From: Micavibrio sp. UBA6929
GTDB taxonomy: Bacteria > Pseudomonadota > Alphaproteobacteria > Micavibrionales > Micavibrionaceae
NCBI GenBank assembly: GCA_002448815.1
Contig: DKAJ01000005.1
Location: forward strand, 30,053-94,052
Direction of reading: 5' to 3'
Length of the DNA: 64,000 bases
Part shown: positions 35,501 to 43,963 of the stretch, piece after piece
Layout: each line of letters opens with the position of its first letter
Position numbering within the stretch: the stretch's first letter is position 1
The notes under the pieces: model-generated
Told to the model about the DNA's origin: nothing
The model's input: only the letters and a program-made list of their open reading frames with translations
The model's database searches: none
Made by a program: the position numbers and the translations under genes

Positions 35501-36301
35501 ATGAAGACATATTTGAAAGACAACCGTGGTTTTACGCTTGTAGAACTTGCGATTGTTATGATCATTATCGGTCTGTTGATCGGTGGTGTTTTGAAAGGGC
35601 AACAATTGGTTGATAACGCGAAAGTGACGTCAACGCTTGCTCAGGTGAAGGCGTACCAAGCTTCGGTTAATGCCTTTTTGGATACATATGGCATGATGCC
35701 AGGTGATATGAGTAATGCGACATCACGTGTTCCTGCGTGTGTGGCTGCTGATAACAACTGTGGTGATGGTAATGCTGATGGCTTTATCTCAATGTCTACA
35801 GATGCAGACGATGGTGGTGGCGGTACAGTCTCTACTGAGAGCTTGAGCCCTGACTGGAATACGCTATCAAACGGTTCTTCAGAGTCTGATATGGCTTGGA
35901 AGCACCTTGGTCTGGCTGGTTTGATTACTGGTGTTGATACAGATTCTGACCCAACAGAGTTGACTTGGGGCGTAACGCACCCATCATCGACTTTGCGCGG
36001 TGGTTTTGAAATGTACTACGACACAGATTTTTCTGACGTTGGTCCTGCAAGCTCTGGTCTGGTTTTGCGTTTGACAAACACTGGTATGGGCGCTGGTACA
36101 ATGGGTTCTACGGGTCTTGAGCCTGCGACACCTAACCAAGCAGCGAACATGGACCGCAAGCTTGATGATGGTCAGCCTTCAAACGGTATCGTTTTTGTTA
36201 ACGGTGCGAAGACAGGTGATGATGGTTGTAAGAGCGACGATGAATATGATGAGCAAACAGATCAGCGTAACTGCTTGGTTTACTTTGTGATGGATTCATA
36301 A
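35501..36301 (+). CDS. Prepilin 1, probable major pilin
   Basis: A 266-aa type IV/type II-style prepilin. After a short basic leader (MKTYLKDNRG) comes the class III signal GFTLVELAIVMIIIGLLIGG with Glu5 present, then a long N-terminal helix. The globular part has PGDMSNA, a Cys pair before a DGNADGF loop (PACVAADNNC), WKHLGLAGLI, GGFEMYYDTD, and DRKLDDGQPSNGIVF. It ends in a Cys-bounded loop (GCKSDD, NCLVYFVMDS). A very strong site (AGAGGAG, six bases before ATG) and a private terminator at 36339 set it apart from the other five, so it is likely the most highly expressed. Confidence 0.9.
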   Translation: MKTYLKDNRGFTLVELAIVMIIIGLLIGGVLKGQQLVDNAKVTSTLAQVKAYQASVNAFLDTYGMMPGDMSNATSRVPACVAADNNCGDGNADGFISMSTDADDGGGGTVSTESLSPDWNTLSNGSSESDMAWKHLGLAGLITGVDTDSDPTELTWGVTHPSSTLRGGFEMYYDTDFSDVGPASSGLVLRLTNTGMGAGTMGSTGLEPATPNQAANMDRKLDDGQPSNGIVFVNGAKTGDDGCKSDDEYDEQTDQRNCLVYFVMDS

Positions 36302-36338
36302 AGCGCAATGCATAGCATTGTTAGCTAAAGACAAATGG

Positions 36339-36371
36339 CCACCTGCTGTTTTTATGGCAGGTGGTTTTTTA
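36339..36371 (+). terminator. Terminator between prepilin 1 and prepilin 2
   Basis: CCACCTGC (36339-36346) pairs perfectly with GCAGGTGG (36357-36364) and runs into TTTTTTA. It separates prepilin 1 from the five-gene prepilin group. Confidence 0.9.
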
Positions 36372-36377
36372 TTCGCT

Positions 36378-36415
36378 GATATCTTAATGATTTTTTAGAT
36401 ATCTTTTTGTATACT
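36378..36415 (+). promoter_or_regulatory. Candidate promoter with 7-bp inverted repeat upstream of prepilin 2
   Basis: GATATCT (36378-36384) and AGATATC (36397-36403) form an inverted repeat with a 12-base spacer, just upstream of a good -10 element TATACT (36410-36415). No good -35 is present, which would suit activator-dependent transcription, possibly by the adjacent AraC-type regulator. Confidence 0.35.
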
Positions 36416-36461
36416 GTATGTACATTTAAAATATAAAAATGTGTGTGCTTGAGAGGTTATT

Positions 36462-37214
36462 TTGAAGAATAAAAATGCAGGTTTTTCGCTGGTTGAATTG
36501 GCGATATCGATTACTGTTATCGGATTGATTTTGGCATTAGTGGCAAAGGGCGGTGAGATGATTGAAAACGCCAAGATTGCCTCGACAGTGTTGCAAATTG
36601 AAAGCTACCAGGCTGGTGTTGATGGTTTCCGTACGGCATACAAGGCGTGGCCAGGTGATTATGATCGTGCAGAGATGTATATTGAGGATTGCACTGCGGC
36701 GAATGGATGTGAAGATGGCGATGGTAATGGTGCGATTGGTACGGCAGGAAGTTTCTCGCTTTCGGTTGGAAGTCCGCTTACAAGCCGTGATGAAACAGTT
36801 GAAGCTTGGCGGCATTTATTCTTGTCTGGTTATGGTACTGGGCTGCCCAGTGGCGTTGATGCTGAATTTGGTTCTGCTTTGCCCTCTGCAAGTGCGGGAG
36901 GCGGTTTTGAGATTTATTATAACAGTTCATTAAATATGCATGCGACCACATATAATGGCGGGCATTTTCTGCGCTATGCGGGTGTGATTTCATCGTCAAA
37001 CCTGACGATGGGGGACGGTGTCTACGGTGTTGTCGCAAGAGGAATTGACCGTAAGATGGATGATGGTAGTCCCACCTCAGGAAAAGTTTATGCCAGTGGA
37101 AGTGGGGCTCGTTGTGTTGAGCAAACTGTTGTCGGTGGTGTGACGACTTTTAGTGGCTATTGGGCAAGTGATTTGGAAAATGAGAATTGTTGGATGCATA
37201 TTCGGCTTGAGTAG
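36462..37214 (+). CDS. Prepilin 2
   Basis: A 250-aa prepilin starting at TTG 36462 after GAGAGG. Leader MKNKNAG, then GFSLVELAISITVIGLILAL with Glu5. The globular part repeats the family pattern: WPGDYDRAEM, a Cys pair (EDCTAANGC) ahead of the loop EDGDGNGAIGT, WRHLFLSGYGTG, GGGFEIYYNSS, DRKMDDGSPTSGKVY, and a terminal loop from ARCVEQT to ENCWMHIRLE. First gene of the five-gene minor prepilin group. Confidence 0.87.
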   Translation: MKNKNAGFSLVELAISITVIGLILALVAKGGEMIENAKIASTVLQIESYQAGVDGFRTAYKAWPGDYDRAEMYIEDCTAANGCEDGDGNGAIGTAGSFSLSVGSPLTSRDETVEAWRHLFLSGYGTGLPSGVDAEFGSALPSASAGGGFEIYYNSSLNMHATTYNGGHFLRYAGVISSSNLTMGDGVYGVVARGIDRKMDDGSPTSGKVYASGSGARCVEQTVVGGVTTFSGYWASDLENENCWMHIRLE

Positions 37215-37223
37215 GGTGATAAG

Positions 37224-38168
37224 GTGAGTACACATTTTTGTTTAAAGCGTATGGTGTATTGCAAATCTGCTGGGTTTTCTCTGGTGGAGTTGGCTATATC
37301 TGTATCTGCGGTAGGTATATTGCTGGGACTTGTTATTGGTGGTGTTGGCGTCCTTGATAGCTCGCGGATTGCTTCCACTGTCACGCAAATTGATACGATA
37401 AAAAAATCAGTGAACGCTTTTCGTGACACATACCACGCAATGCCGGGAGATTTGAACCGAGCTATGAGCCTTATTGACAATTGTGATGCGACGTTTTCGT
37501 GTGGGAATGGTGATGGAAACGGAGCAATCGGTACTGGTGATGCGCTTAATGTGGAATGGAATGAAGGAGTAAGCGAGGACGATGAGACGCTTTATGCTTG
37601 GCGTCACTTGGCTCTGTCACAGATTATGCCGCAGGCAGCGGGCCGTCCAGACGCTGTTGGATGGGGATATTCTCACCCCGCTTCAAGCTTTGGTGGTGGT
37701 GTGGAAATATTTTATGACGCCGACCATGTTTTTTTAGGCGATTCTCATGGTGCAGGACATTATTTGCGTTATGCGGACAGTTTTGTTGAATCGGAACTAG
37801 AAAGTGGCGATGGTTTACTTGCGCTGAGTGCGCGCGGCGTAGATCGTAAAATAGATGATGGCAACCCCTTTTTGGGCAGAGTAACATCCGCGGGCGAAGA
37901 GGATAGTGGGTGTTTTAATAGTGGGTCTGTTGAGGCATACGAGGATTACACAAGCGCTCAAAGTGATTTAGATACTGCGCAGAGCGCGTTTGACGCTGCT
38001 GTTGCTTCTGGTTCGGCGCCGGCTATTGCGAGTGCTCAAAATGACTTGGATAACGCGCAGGCGACGTATGATTTGGCTGAAGCAGAGTATGCATCTATTG
38101 AGGAAGGTTATAATACTAGCCGCTTTGGTTCTGGCGATTGCTTTTTGTTTGTTAGGCTCGGGCTGTGA
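37224..38168 (+). CDS. Prepilin 3 with coiled-coil insertion
   Basis: A 314-aa prepilin, the longest of the six. The first codon is GTG 37224; ATG 37251 is an alternative. GFSLVELAISVSAVGILLGL with Glu5, then MPGDLNRAMS, the Cys pair and loop (DNCDATFSC, GNGDGNGAIGT), YAWRHLALSQI, GGGVEIFYDADH and DRKIDDGNPFLGRV. Between the last two cysteines it has an added stretch of about 60 residues with heptad-like Ala/Asp/Gln pattern (SAQSDLDTAQSAFDAA and AQNDLDNAQATYDLAEAEYA), likely a helical hairpin projecting from the pilin. None of the other five has it. Confidence 0.87.
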   Translation: MSTHFCLKRMVYCKSAGFSLVELAISVSAVGILLGLVIGGVGVLDSSRIASTVTQIDTIKKSVNAFRDTYHAMPGDLNRAMSLIDNCDATFSCGNGDGNGAIGTGDALNVEWNEGVSEDDETLYAWRHLALSQIMPQAAGRPDAVGWGYSHPASSFGGGVEIFYDADHVFLGDSHGAGHYLRYADSFVESELESGDGLLALSARGVDRKIDDGNPFLGRVTSAGEEDSGCFNSGSVEAYEDYTSAQSDLDTAQSAFDAAVASGSAPAIASAQNDLDNAQATYDLAEAEYASIEEGYNTSRFGSGDCFLFVRLGL

Positions 38169-38229
38169 TGGTTTTTAATTTGTGATATGTTGTTGGTCAG
38201 ATTTTTTTCTGCCGTGTGAAAGGGGTTTT

Positions 38230-38967
38230 ATGAAAGTGTTTAATAGAAAATCAGAAAAAGGCTTTTCTTTAGTAGAACTTGCGATTTCTGTTACTGTCGT
38301 GGGTTTTTTGATTGCAGCAGTGTTAAAGGGGGGCGAAGTTCTTGAAAATGCGCGTGTGGCGACAACCATTGCCCAAGCTAAAAGTTATACAGTCGCAGCT
38401 TCAACATTCAAGGAGCTTTATGGTGCATATCCTGGCGATATTTCTGATGCAGTAATTGGATGCGATTCTTCTTGTGATGCGGGGGATGGTGATGGTGAAA
38501 TAGAGTCAGGTGCCGGACGTAATCCTGCGTGGAATATGGCGCTGCAGTCTGATGATGAATCTTTTCAGTTTTGGAAGCATTTGGCTTTCACTGAGCTTGT
38601 TAGTGATGTTCAAGCTACTGCTGAGGGGGACGATGTTTCAGATATGTCCTTTGGTGTGACCAATCCGAAAAGTAACATGGGGGGAGGTTTTGATGTTTGG
38701 TATGATTCTGACTTTCGTCCAGATGATTTGAACCTAGGCCGCAGCGGTCACTTTCTAAGGTTGTTTAATGCAAGTTTTAACCTTCGTCCCTTGGCAGCAG
38801 CGTCAATTGATCGCAAAATGGATGACGGACAGCCTTATACAGGGCAGGTGATGAGTGGGGGATCTGATTGTGTTAGCGGAACGCCTGCGATAGATTCGAA
38901 CTATGATACATCTCAGGCTGCGCGTTCGTGTTTTATGTTCTTTAAATTTGGCGGACGCCGCGGTTAA
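38230..38967 (+). CDS. Prepilin 4
   Basis: A 245-aa prepilin starting at ATG 38230, a few bases after AAAGGGG; the frame is open from 38182, but that part has no leader-like character. Basic leader MKVFNRKSEKG, then FSLVELAISVTVVGFLIAAV with Glu5. Family pattern: YPGDISDAVI, Cys pair GCDSSC before AGDGDGEIE, FWKHLAFTELV, GGGFDVWYDSD, DRKMDDGQPYTGQV and a terminal loop SDCVSG to RSCFMFFKFGG. Third of the five-gene prepilin group. Confidence 0.88.
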   Translation: MKVFNRKSEKGFSLVELAISVTVVGFLIAAVLKGGEVLENARVATTIAQAKSYTVAASTFKELYGAYPGDISDAVIGCDSSCDAGDGDGEIESGAGRNPAWNMALQSDDESFQFWKHLAFTELVSDVQATAEGDDVSDMSFGVTNPKSNMGGGFDVWYDSDFRPDDLNLGRSGHFLRLFNASFNLRPLAAASIDRKMDDGQPYTGQVMSGGSDCVSGTPAIDSNYDTSQAARSCFMFFKFGGRRG

Positions 38968-38989
38968 CGCACAAGGGGAGATATAAGAA

Positions 38990-39736
38990 ATGTTACATAC
39001 TCAAAGCAAACCTGATGCAGGTTTTTCATTGGTAGAGCTTGCAATGTCGCTCATTATTATTGGCGTGTTGGTCGGTGGTGTTATGAAGGGGCAAGAATTG
39101 GTTGATAACTCCCGCGTGACAACATTGGGGGCTAAGGTTGGTAAATACCGGTCTGCAGTTAACAGTTTCCATGATATCTATGATGAATATCCAGGTGATA
39201 TGAATTCGCCTGAAAATAAAATCCCCATTTGCGCGCAGACAACGTGTACATATTCAGGAACGGATTCTGGGGATGGTGATGGTATTATCGAAGGCATCAG
39301 TGATATTGAGGCTGAGGATGATTCTGATGAAGGTCGCGGGTTTTGGGAGCATCTTGCCGCAGCGAATATGGTCGTAGATACGAAGGTGACGCCAGGTACA
39401 ACAAATGAGTTTGGCTTGACGCATCCAGTAAGCCCATTTGGTGGTGGCTTTACGGTTATGAATAACCCTGATTTTGACGATGATGGCGATGAAGATACGG
39501 ATAATTTACGTCTGGGCGTTGGGAACTATTTCCGTTTATCGCGTTCGCAGACATCAATCGGTGCGAGAGCGACCTCAATTGTAAGTCCTTTGCTGGCAAC
39601 GGCAATTGACCGTAAATTAGACGATTCAAAAGCCGATTCAGGCAAAGTGCTTGGTTACGGTGATGAATGTATGGATTCAGGGGAGTATGATATTTCTTTG
39701 ACCAGTAAAGCCTGCGACTTGTTAATTAGGTTTTAG
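38990..39736 (+). CDS. Prepilin 5
   Basis: A 248-aa prepilin; ATG 38990 follows GGGGAGA. Leader MLHTQSKPDAG, FSLVELAMSLIIIGVLVGGV with Glu5. YPGDMNSPEN, Cys pair PICAQTTC before SGDGDGIIEG, FWEHLAAANMV, GGGFTVMNNPD, DRKLDDSKADSGKV, and the terminal loop DECMDSG to KACDLLIRF. The loop after GGGF carries an extra Asp/Glu-rich string (DFDDDGDEDTDN) that could bind calcium. Three bases separate it from prepilin 6. Confidence 0.88.
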   Translation: MLHTQSKPDAGFSLVELAMSLIIIGVLVGGVMKGQELVDNSRVTTLGAKVGKYRSAVNSFHDIYDEYPGDMNSPENKIPICAQTTCTYSGTDSGDGDGIIEGISDIEAEDDSDEGRGFWEHLAAANMVVDTKVTPGTTNEFGLTHPVSPFGGGFTVMNNPDFDDDGDEDTDNLRLGVGNYFRLSRSQTSIGARATSIVSPLLATAIDRKLDDSKADSGKVLGYGDECMDSGEYDISLTSKACDLLIRF

Positions 39737-39738
39737 GT

Positions 39739-40518
39739 ATGGCAAAGCTAGATGTGAATCGTTTATCTCTCCGTCGATCTGAAGGTTTTTCTTTGGTTGA
39801 GCTCGCGATGGCTCTCCTCATCATTGGATTGTTAGTTGCCGCAGTTCTTCAGGGGCAAGAACTTGTTAAAAATGCCAAGGTTTCTCGCACTATATCTCAG
39901 GCGAATGAATATTTTAGGGCAGTGAACTCTTTTGAAAATCTATACGGTGGTTTGCCCGGCGATCTTGCAAATGCGCGCAGTGAAATTCCGGGATGTATGG
40001 ATAACCCCACATGTCAGGGGGGAGATGGCAATGGTGTCATTAATGAAGATGGTGGCGATGGCACAGACTGGCTTGGTTGGAGTACTTCGGCTGTTGCTAG
40101 CCTCTCGTCGGAAAGTGTCCAGTTCTGGAAGCATTTGGCATTAGCAGAGTTGATTGACGGTGTTGATGTTGATTTTACGGGGACTGATTTTGCATGGGGG
40201 AGGTCTCACCCGCGTTCAGCCTTTGGCGGCGGCATTGAGTTTTTTTATGATAACGCCACGTTACTAGGGACCGCATTTCATACTTTCCGCTTTTCACGTG
40301 GGGCAATACGCAGTGGTACGCCAGTTCGGGATCAATATATTGTTAGTCCACTTGTCGCCTATATGATTGATCGCAAGGCCGATGATGGCCTTGCCTGGCA
40401 GGGGAAGATTATTGTTGACTATGGTGCTCGCAACACAATATGCCATAATTATGATGTCTATAAAATTCAGGAAACACAGGAAGAAGCCTGCATCTTGTTT
40501 TTTATGCTTTATAACTAA
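39739..40518 (+). CDS. Prepilin 6
   Basis: A 259-aa prepilin. Leader of about 17 residues (MAKLDVNRLSLRRSEG), FSLVELAMALLIIGLLVAAV with Glu5. LPGDLANARS, Cys pair GCMDNPTC before QGGDGNGVINEDGGDG, FWKHLALAELI, GGGIEFFYDNA, DRKADDGLAWQGKI and the terminal loop TICHNYD to EACILFFMLYN. Last gene of the T4P locus; it ends 26 bases from the convergent leuB stop with no clear terminator. Confidence 0.88.
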   Translation: MAKLDVNRLSLRRSEGFSLVELAMALLIIGLLVAAVLQGQELVKNAKVSRTISQANEYFRAVNSFENLYGGLPGDLANARSEIPGCMDNPTCQGGDGNGVINEDGGDGTDWLGWSTSAVASLSSESVQFWKHLALAELIDGVDVDFTGTDFAWGRSHPRSAFGGGIEFFYDNATLLGTAFHTFRFSRGAIRSGTPVRDQYIVSPLVAYMIDRKADDGLAWQGKIIVDYGARNTICHNYDVYKIQETQEEACILFFMLYN

Positions 40519-40544
40519 GTTTTTTCTAGCGAATGCGCAGCGTG

Positions 40545-41660
40545 TTAAGCCGCGTTTTTAATGGCGCTATTGTTGGCGAGGTCGTCGATTAGGGCGTCAC
40601 CCATTTCATCTGTTGAAACTTGTGTGCAGCCCTCTGCGATGATGTCAGCTGTGCGCGTGCCGTTGTTGAGGACATTTTGCGCGGCTTGTTCGATTGCAGT
40701 GGCAAGATCACCTTGGTTTAAAGAATATCTGAGGCCCATAGCGAAGCTGAGAAGCGTTGCAAGCGGGTTTGCCTTGCCTTGGCCTGCAATATCAGGGGCG
40801 GAGCCGTGTACGGGCTCGTAAACGCCGGGAATGCCGTCTGCGCCAAGTGATGCGGATGGCAGCATGCCGAGCGAGCCTGTCAGCATTGCGGCCTCGTCGG
40901 AGAGGATATCACCAAACAGGTTATCTGTGATAATGACGTCGAATTGTGATGGATTGCGCAAAAGCTGCATCGCGCAGTTATCGGCGTACATGTGTTCAAG
41001 CGTGACATCGCTGGCTTCGGCGGTGTGCAGCGCGGTGACGTCTTCGCGCCAAAGCTTACCGCTTTCCATGACGTTGGCTTTTTCACATGATGTGACTTTG
41101 TTGCCGCGCTTGCGGGCAAGGTCAAATCCTACGCGCGCCAGGCGCTCAATCTCGTTTGTGGTATATGTTTGCGTGTTGTAACCGCGGCGCTGGCCGTTGC
41201 CGAGGTCTTCGATGCCGCGTGGTTCGCCGAAGTAAACACCGCCGGTAAGCTCGCGCACGATAAGGATATCAAGGCCGCGTACGATTTCAGGCTTTAGCGT
41301 TGATGCATCGATGAGCGCATCAAACACAAGGGCAGGGCGCAGGTTTGCAAACAGGTCAAGTTCTTTGCGCAGGCGCAGCAAGCCTGCCTCTGGGCGTTTG
41401 TTGTATTCAACGCCGTCCCACTTCGGGCCGCCAACAGCGCCCAGCATAATCATATCGCTGGCGCGGCATTCTTCGAGTGTTTCATCAGACAGGGGCACGC
41501 CATGTGCATCGGTTGAGCATCCGCCGATCAAGCCATGCTCGGTCTTGAGTGTAAGGTCGGTATTATCATTGATCCATGTGATGAGTTTTTCAACTTGTGC
41601 CATGATTTCAGGGCCAATGCCATCACCAGGCAGCATCATAATGTTGTAAGTATTGCTCAT
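40545..41660 (-). CDS. leuB: 3-isopropylmalate dehydrogenase
   Basis: Leucine biosynthesis: oxidative decarboxylation of 3-isopropylmalate with NAD. The 371-aa protein starts [22 protein letters not shown] 41660 follows AAAGGA and is preferred to the frame extension to 41702. Conserved blocks: [24 protein letters not shown], the substrate/metal region [15 protein letters not shown], and the NAD-binding [17 protein letters not shown]. Downstream of leuD with a 23-base gap. Confidence 0.97.
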   Translation of the reverse strand: MSNTYNIMMLPGDGIGPEIMAQVEKLITWINDNTDLTLKTEHGLIGGCSTDAHGVPLSDETLEECRASDMIMLGAVGGPKWDGVEYNKRPEAGLLRLRKELDLFANLRPALVFDALIDASTLKPEIVRGLDILIVRELTGGVYFGEPRGIEDLGNGQRRGYNTQTYTTNEIERLARVGFDLARKRGNKVTSCEKANVMESGKLWREDVTALHTAEASDVTLEHMYADNCAMQLLRNPSQFDVIITDNLFGDILSDEAAMLTGSLGMLPSASLGADGIPGVYEPVHGSAPDIAGQGKANPLATLLSFAMGLRYSLNQGDLATAIEQAAQNVLNNGTRTADIIAEGCTQVSTDEMGDALIDDLANNSAIKNAA

Positions 41661-41683
41661 GTTCTTAGATCCTTTATTGTGTC

Positions 41684-42298
41684 TTATTGTCCTGATACCC
41701 AAGGGCGTTTTTGTGCGTCAGTGTCTTCAAATGTTTCAATGGCGGCGCTTTTTTCCAGTGTCAGGCCGATATCATCTAAACCGTTGAGCAAGCATTCTTT
41801 GCGGAATGGGTCGATGTCAAACGTGAAGGATAATTTGTTGCCGCGTGTAATTGTTTGTTTATCAAGGTCAATTTCAACGATGCCTTCAGGGCTTTGTTCG
41901 GCTTCGCCCATCAATGCATCGACCTGTTCGGTTGGCAGTTTGATTGGCAAAATACCGTTTTTAAAGCAGTTATTGTAGAAAATATCGGCAAAGCTTGGCG
42001 CGATGACGCAGCGAAAGCCCATGTCTAAAATGGCCCATGGCGCGTGTTCACGGCTGGAGCCGCAGCCAAAATTATCACCCGTAATCAGGATGCTTGCGCC
42101 GCGATATTCAGGTTGGTTCAGCGCGAAGTCAGTTTTTTCACTGCCATCATCGTTATATCGTAAATCAAAGAAAGCGCTTTTGCCGAGGCCTGATCGCTTG
42201 ATCGTTTTGAGGAATTGTTTCGGGATGATGATATCGGTGTCGATATTAATCATGCGCAAAGGCGCAGCAATAGATGAGAGTGTTGTAAAGGCTTGCAT
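41684..42298 (-). CDS. leuD: 3-isopropylmalate dehydratase small subunit
   Basis: Small subunit of the isomerase that converts 2- to 3-isopropylmalate. The 204-aa protein has the swivel-domain signature [17 protein letters not shown], preceded by the N-terminal [14 protein letters not shown]. Its partner LeuC is encoded at 43964, separated by a glycosyltransferase and an HD-domain gene on the same strand. Confidence 0.97.
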   Translation of the reverse strand: MQAFTTLSSIAAPLRMINIDTDIIIPKQFLKTIKRSGLGKSAFFDLRYNDDGSEKTDFALNQPEYRGASILITGDNFGCGSSREHAPWAILDMGFRCVIAPSFADIFYNNCFKNGILPIKLPTEQVDALMGEAEQSPEGIVEIDLDKQTITRGNKLSFTFDIDPFRKECLLNGLDDIGLTLEKSAAIETFEDTDAQKRPWVSGQ

Positions 42299-42303
42299 AA
42301 ATA

Positions 42304-43071
42304 TTACCGTTTTCTAGTCTTGTACCAGATTTGTTTCATGATCCCTTCGTAGGCTTTGTACGCCGCGCGGGTCAGTGGGAAAAATAAGCGCATTGGCATA
42401 GGCAAATCAAGCCTTTTTTCAAAGCGTTCTGTGCCGATATATTGCTCTTGGCTGGTGTCTTGTTCGGAGAGGCCTGGTTGAATGATATAGGCGTCCAATT
42501 TATTGCACCAATTATGCCCCATTAGCGTATCAATCGGCACGAAGAAACGGTCGAGCAGGGTGAGCATTTTCTTTGCCCCGTCCAGTGTAATGAGATAGGC
42601 AAAGGCGCCGCCGGGCGAAGTGCGCAGGGCATTGAGTGTATATTTTCCAATAACCGTACGCTTGGTGAATTGTTCAAGTTTTGAGACTTTTTTACTGCCT
42701 AAAAAGCGAATAAGATCAAAGTCTTTAGGTCCGTCTTTTAATGCATCAAGTACGGCTTTAAAGTCATCTTTCATGTACGCGTCATCTTCGAAGATGAGGG
42801 CGAGGTCGATATGCTCAGTAACCATTTTTTGATAGATGTTTTTATGAGAGAGCGTCACGCCAAGCTCGCCGCCTTTGAGGTCGCGGCCAAAGAAGATGCG
42901 GCGCTTGGTTTTGTTATAGTTTTCGTGCGTGGGGACGTCGAATGCCCTGCCATCAACGGCGGGGAAGAAGTCAAAATCTTCAATGTCTTGGGCGGCCATT
43001 TGCGCGCGCATATGGTCTTGGCGTGCGGTGGCTTCGGGCAGGGTAATGATAAAGGTTTTAAATGTGGTCAT
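42304..43071 (-). CDS. Glycosyltransferase family 25 protein
   Basis: A 255-aa enzyme of the LPS galactosyltransferase (GT25) type, probably modifying cell-surface glycans. Begins [20 protein letters not shown]; later [16 protein letters not shown] and the acidic motif [14 protein letters not shown] typical of this family's nucleotide-sugar/metal site, then [22 protein letters not shown] 43071 is preferred because the family domain starts there; the frame reaches 43113. It overlaps the HD-domain gene by 14 bases and ends five bases before leuD. Confidence 0.85.
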   Translation of the reverse strand: MTTFKTFIITLPEATARQDHMRAQMAAQDIEDFDFFPAVDGRAFDVPTHENYNKTKRRIFFGRDLKGGELGVTLSHKNIYQKMVTEHIDLALIFEDDAYMKDDFKAVLDALKDGPKDFDLIRFLGSKKVSKLEQFTKRTVIGKYTLNALRTSPGGAFAYLITLDGAKKMLTLLDRFFVPIDTLMGHNWCNKLDAYIIQPGLSEQDTSQEQYIGTERFEKRLDLPMPMRLFFPLTRAAYKAYEGIMKQIWYKTRKR

Positions 43072-43921
43072 GGTGATGGACTGTAGCACTAGTCCCTGCA
43101 TCAGGAAAGCCACTATTTTGCTGTGGCTTTTTTAGGCAGGTTTCCTCCTGCTTCAGTACATTTTTGAAGGCGTGCAAATAGGTAGGATCAAACAGGCCGT
43201 CTTTTTTGACCATATGATCAAATCCTTCAAGTGGTGTACGCGCGCGCGGTTGGTGCGGACGTTTTACGCAATAACCGTCATGCGATTCAATGATCGCAAC
43301 CAGTTTGACTGGACCGGAGAGCTGATCTGCTGTTTTGCCGAGTGTGCCTGACCCGTCCATATGCTCGTGATGGTTTTCTGCAATATCCAGTGCGAGGGAT
43401 AGGAACGGATGATCCAGTATGTCTTCGCGCTCTGAGATCAGGTCTGAATTGTCTGCCATGAGGGCATCCATGTTATCTGTTATGTGTTCTTTGATGAGAT
43501 CTGCGCCAGTTTTTGCATGTTGCCTGCGTGTCTCTTTGAGCGCGCCGCTGCTTTTTTCTGGTGTGTCGATCCAGAGATTTATATCTTGGTAAAGCTTGCC
43601 ATAGTCGTGCAGCAACGCTGCTTTGGCCGTGTTTTTTGCAGCTGTTTTATCAATGCCTAGCAAGTCTGCTGTATCGAGGATGCGGTCATGCACGCGCGCA
43701 AGGTGGTCTGAAAATGTATAGTTTAATTTTTCATCTGGGGCGAATTTATCCTTAAATTCGGGCGAATTCTTTTTGCGTTCAAATTCGATAATGCGTTCTT
43801 GGTCAAGATTTGCCATGCCATCCAAATGTTCTTGGATGAAGGGCAGGAAGATGCGCTGGCAGATGGCATCTTTATCAAAGTCGAAACTGTCTGGCCAATC
43901 GCCAGAATTTGTCATGCTCAT
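43058..43921 (-). CDS. HD-GYP-like phosphohydrolase
   Basis: A 287-aa soluble protein with an HD metal-binding core: LLHDYGKLY (HD pair, about residues 110-118), RQHAKTGADLI, and AENHHEHMDGSGTLGKTA, which parallels the HHExxDGxGYP motif of HD-GYP c-di-GMP phosphodiesterases but has GTL where GYP is usual. A further match is VKLVAIIESHDGYCVKRPHQ, the position of the DxYDAL block. Activity on c-di-GMP is possible, but the altered loop makes the substrate uncertain. It sits in the leu gene block by insertion. Confidence 0.78.
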   Translation of the reverse strand: MSMTNSGDWPDSFDFDKDAICQRIFLPFIQEHLDGMANLDQERIIEFERKKNSPEFKDKFAPDEKLNYTFSDHLARVHDRILDTADLLGIDKTAAKNTAKAALLHDYGKLYQDINLWIDTPEKSSGALKETRRQHAKTGADLIKEHITDNMDALMADNSDLISEREDILDHPFLSLALDIAENHHEHMDGSGTLGKTADQLSGPVKLVAIIESHDGYCVKRPHQPRARTPLEGFDHMVKKDGLFDPTYLHAFKNVLKQEETCLKKPQQNSGFPDAGTSATVHHHDHI

Positions 43922-43963
43922 GGCCTTATCCTAGCAGAAAAAGGGTGAATAAAGCATTAAAAT

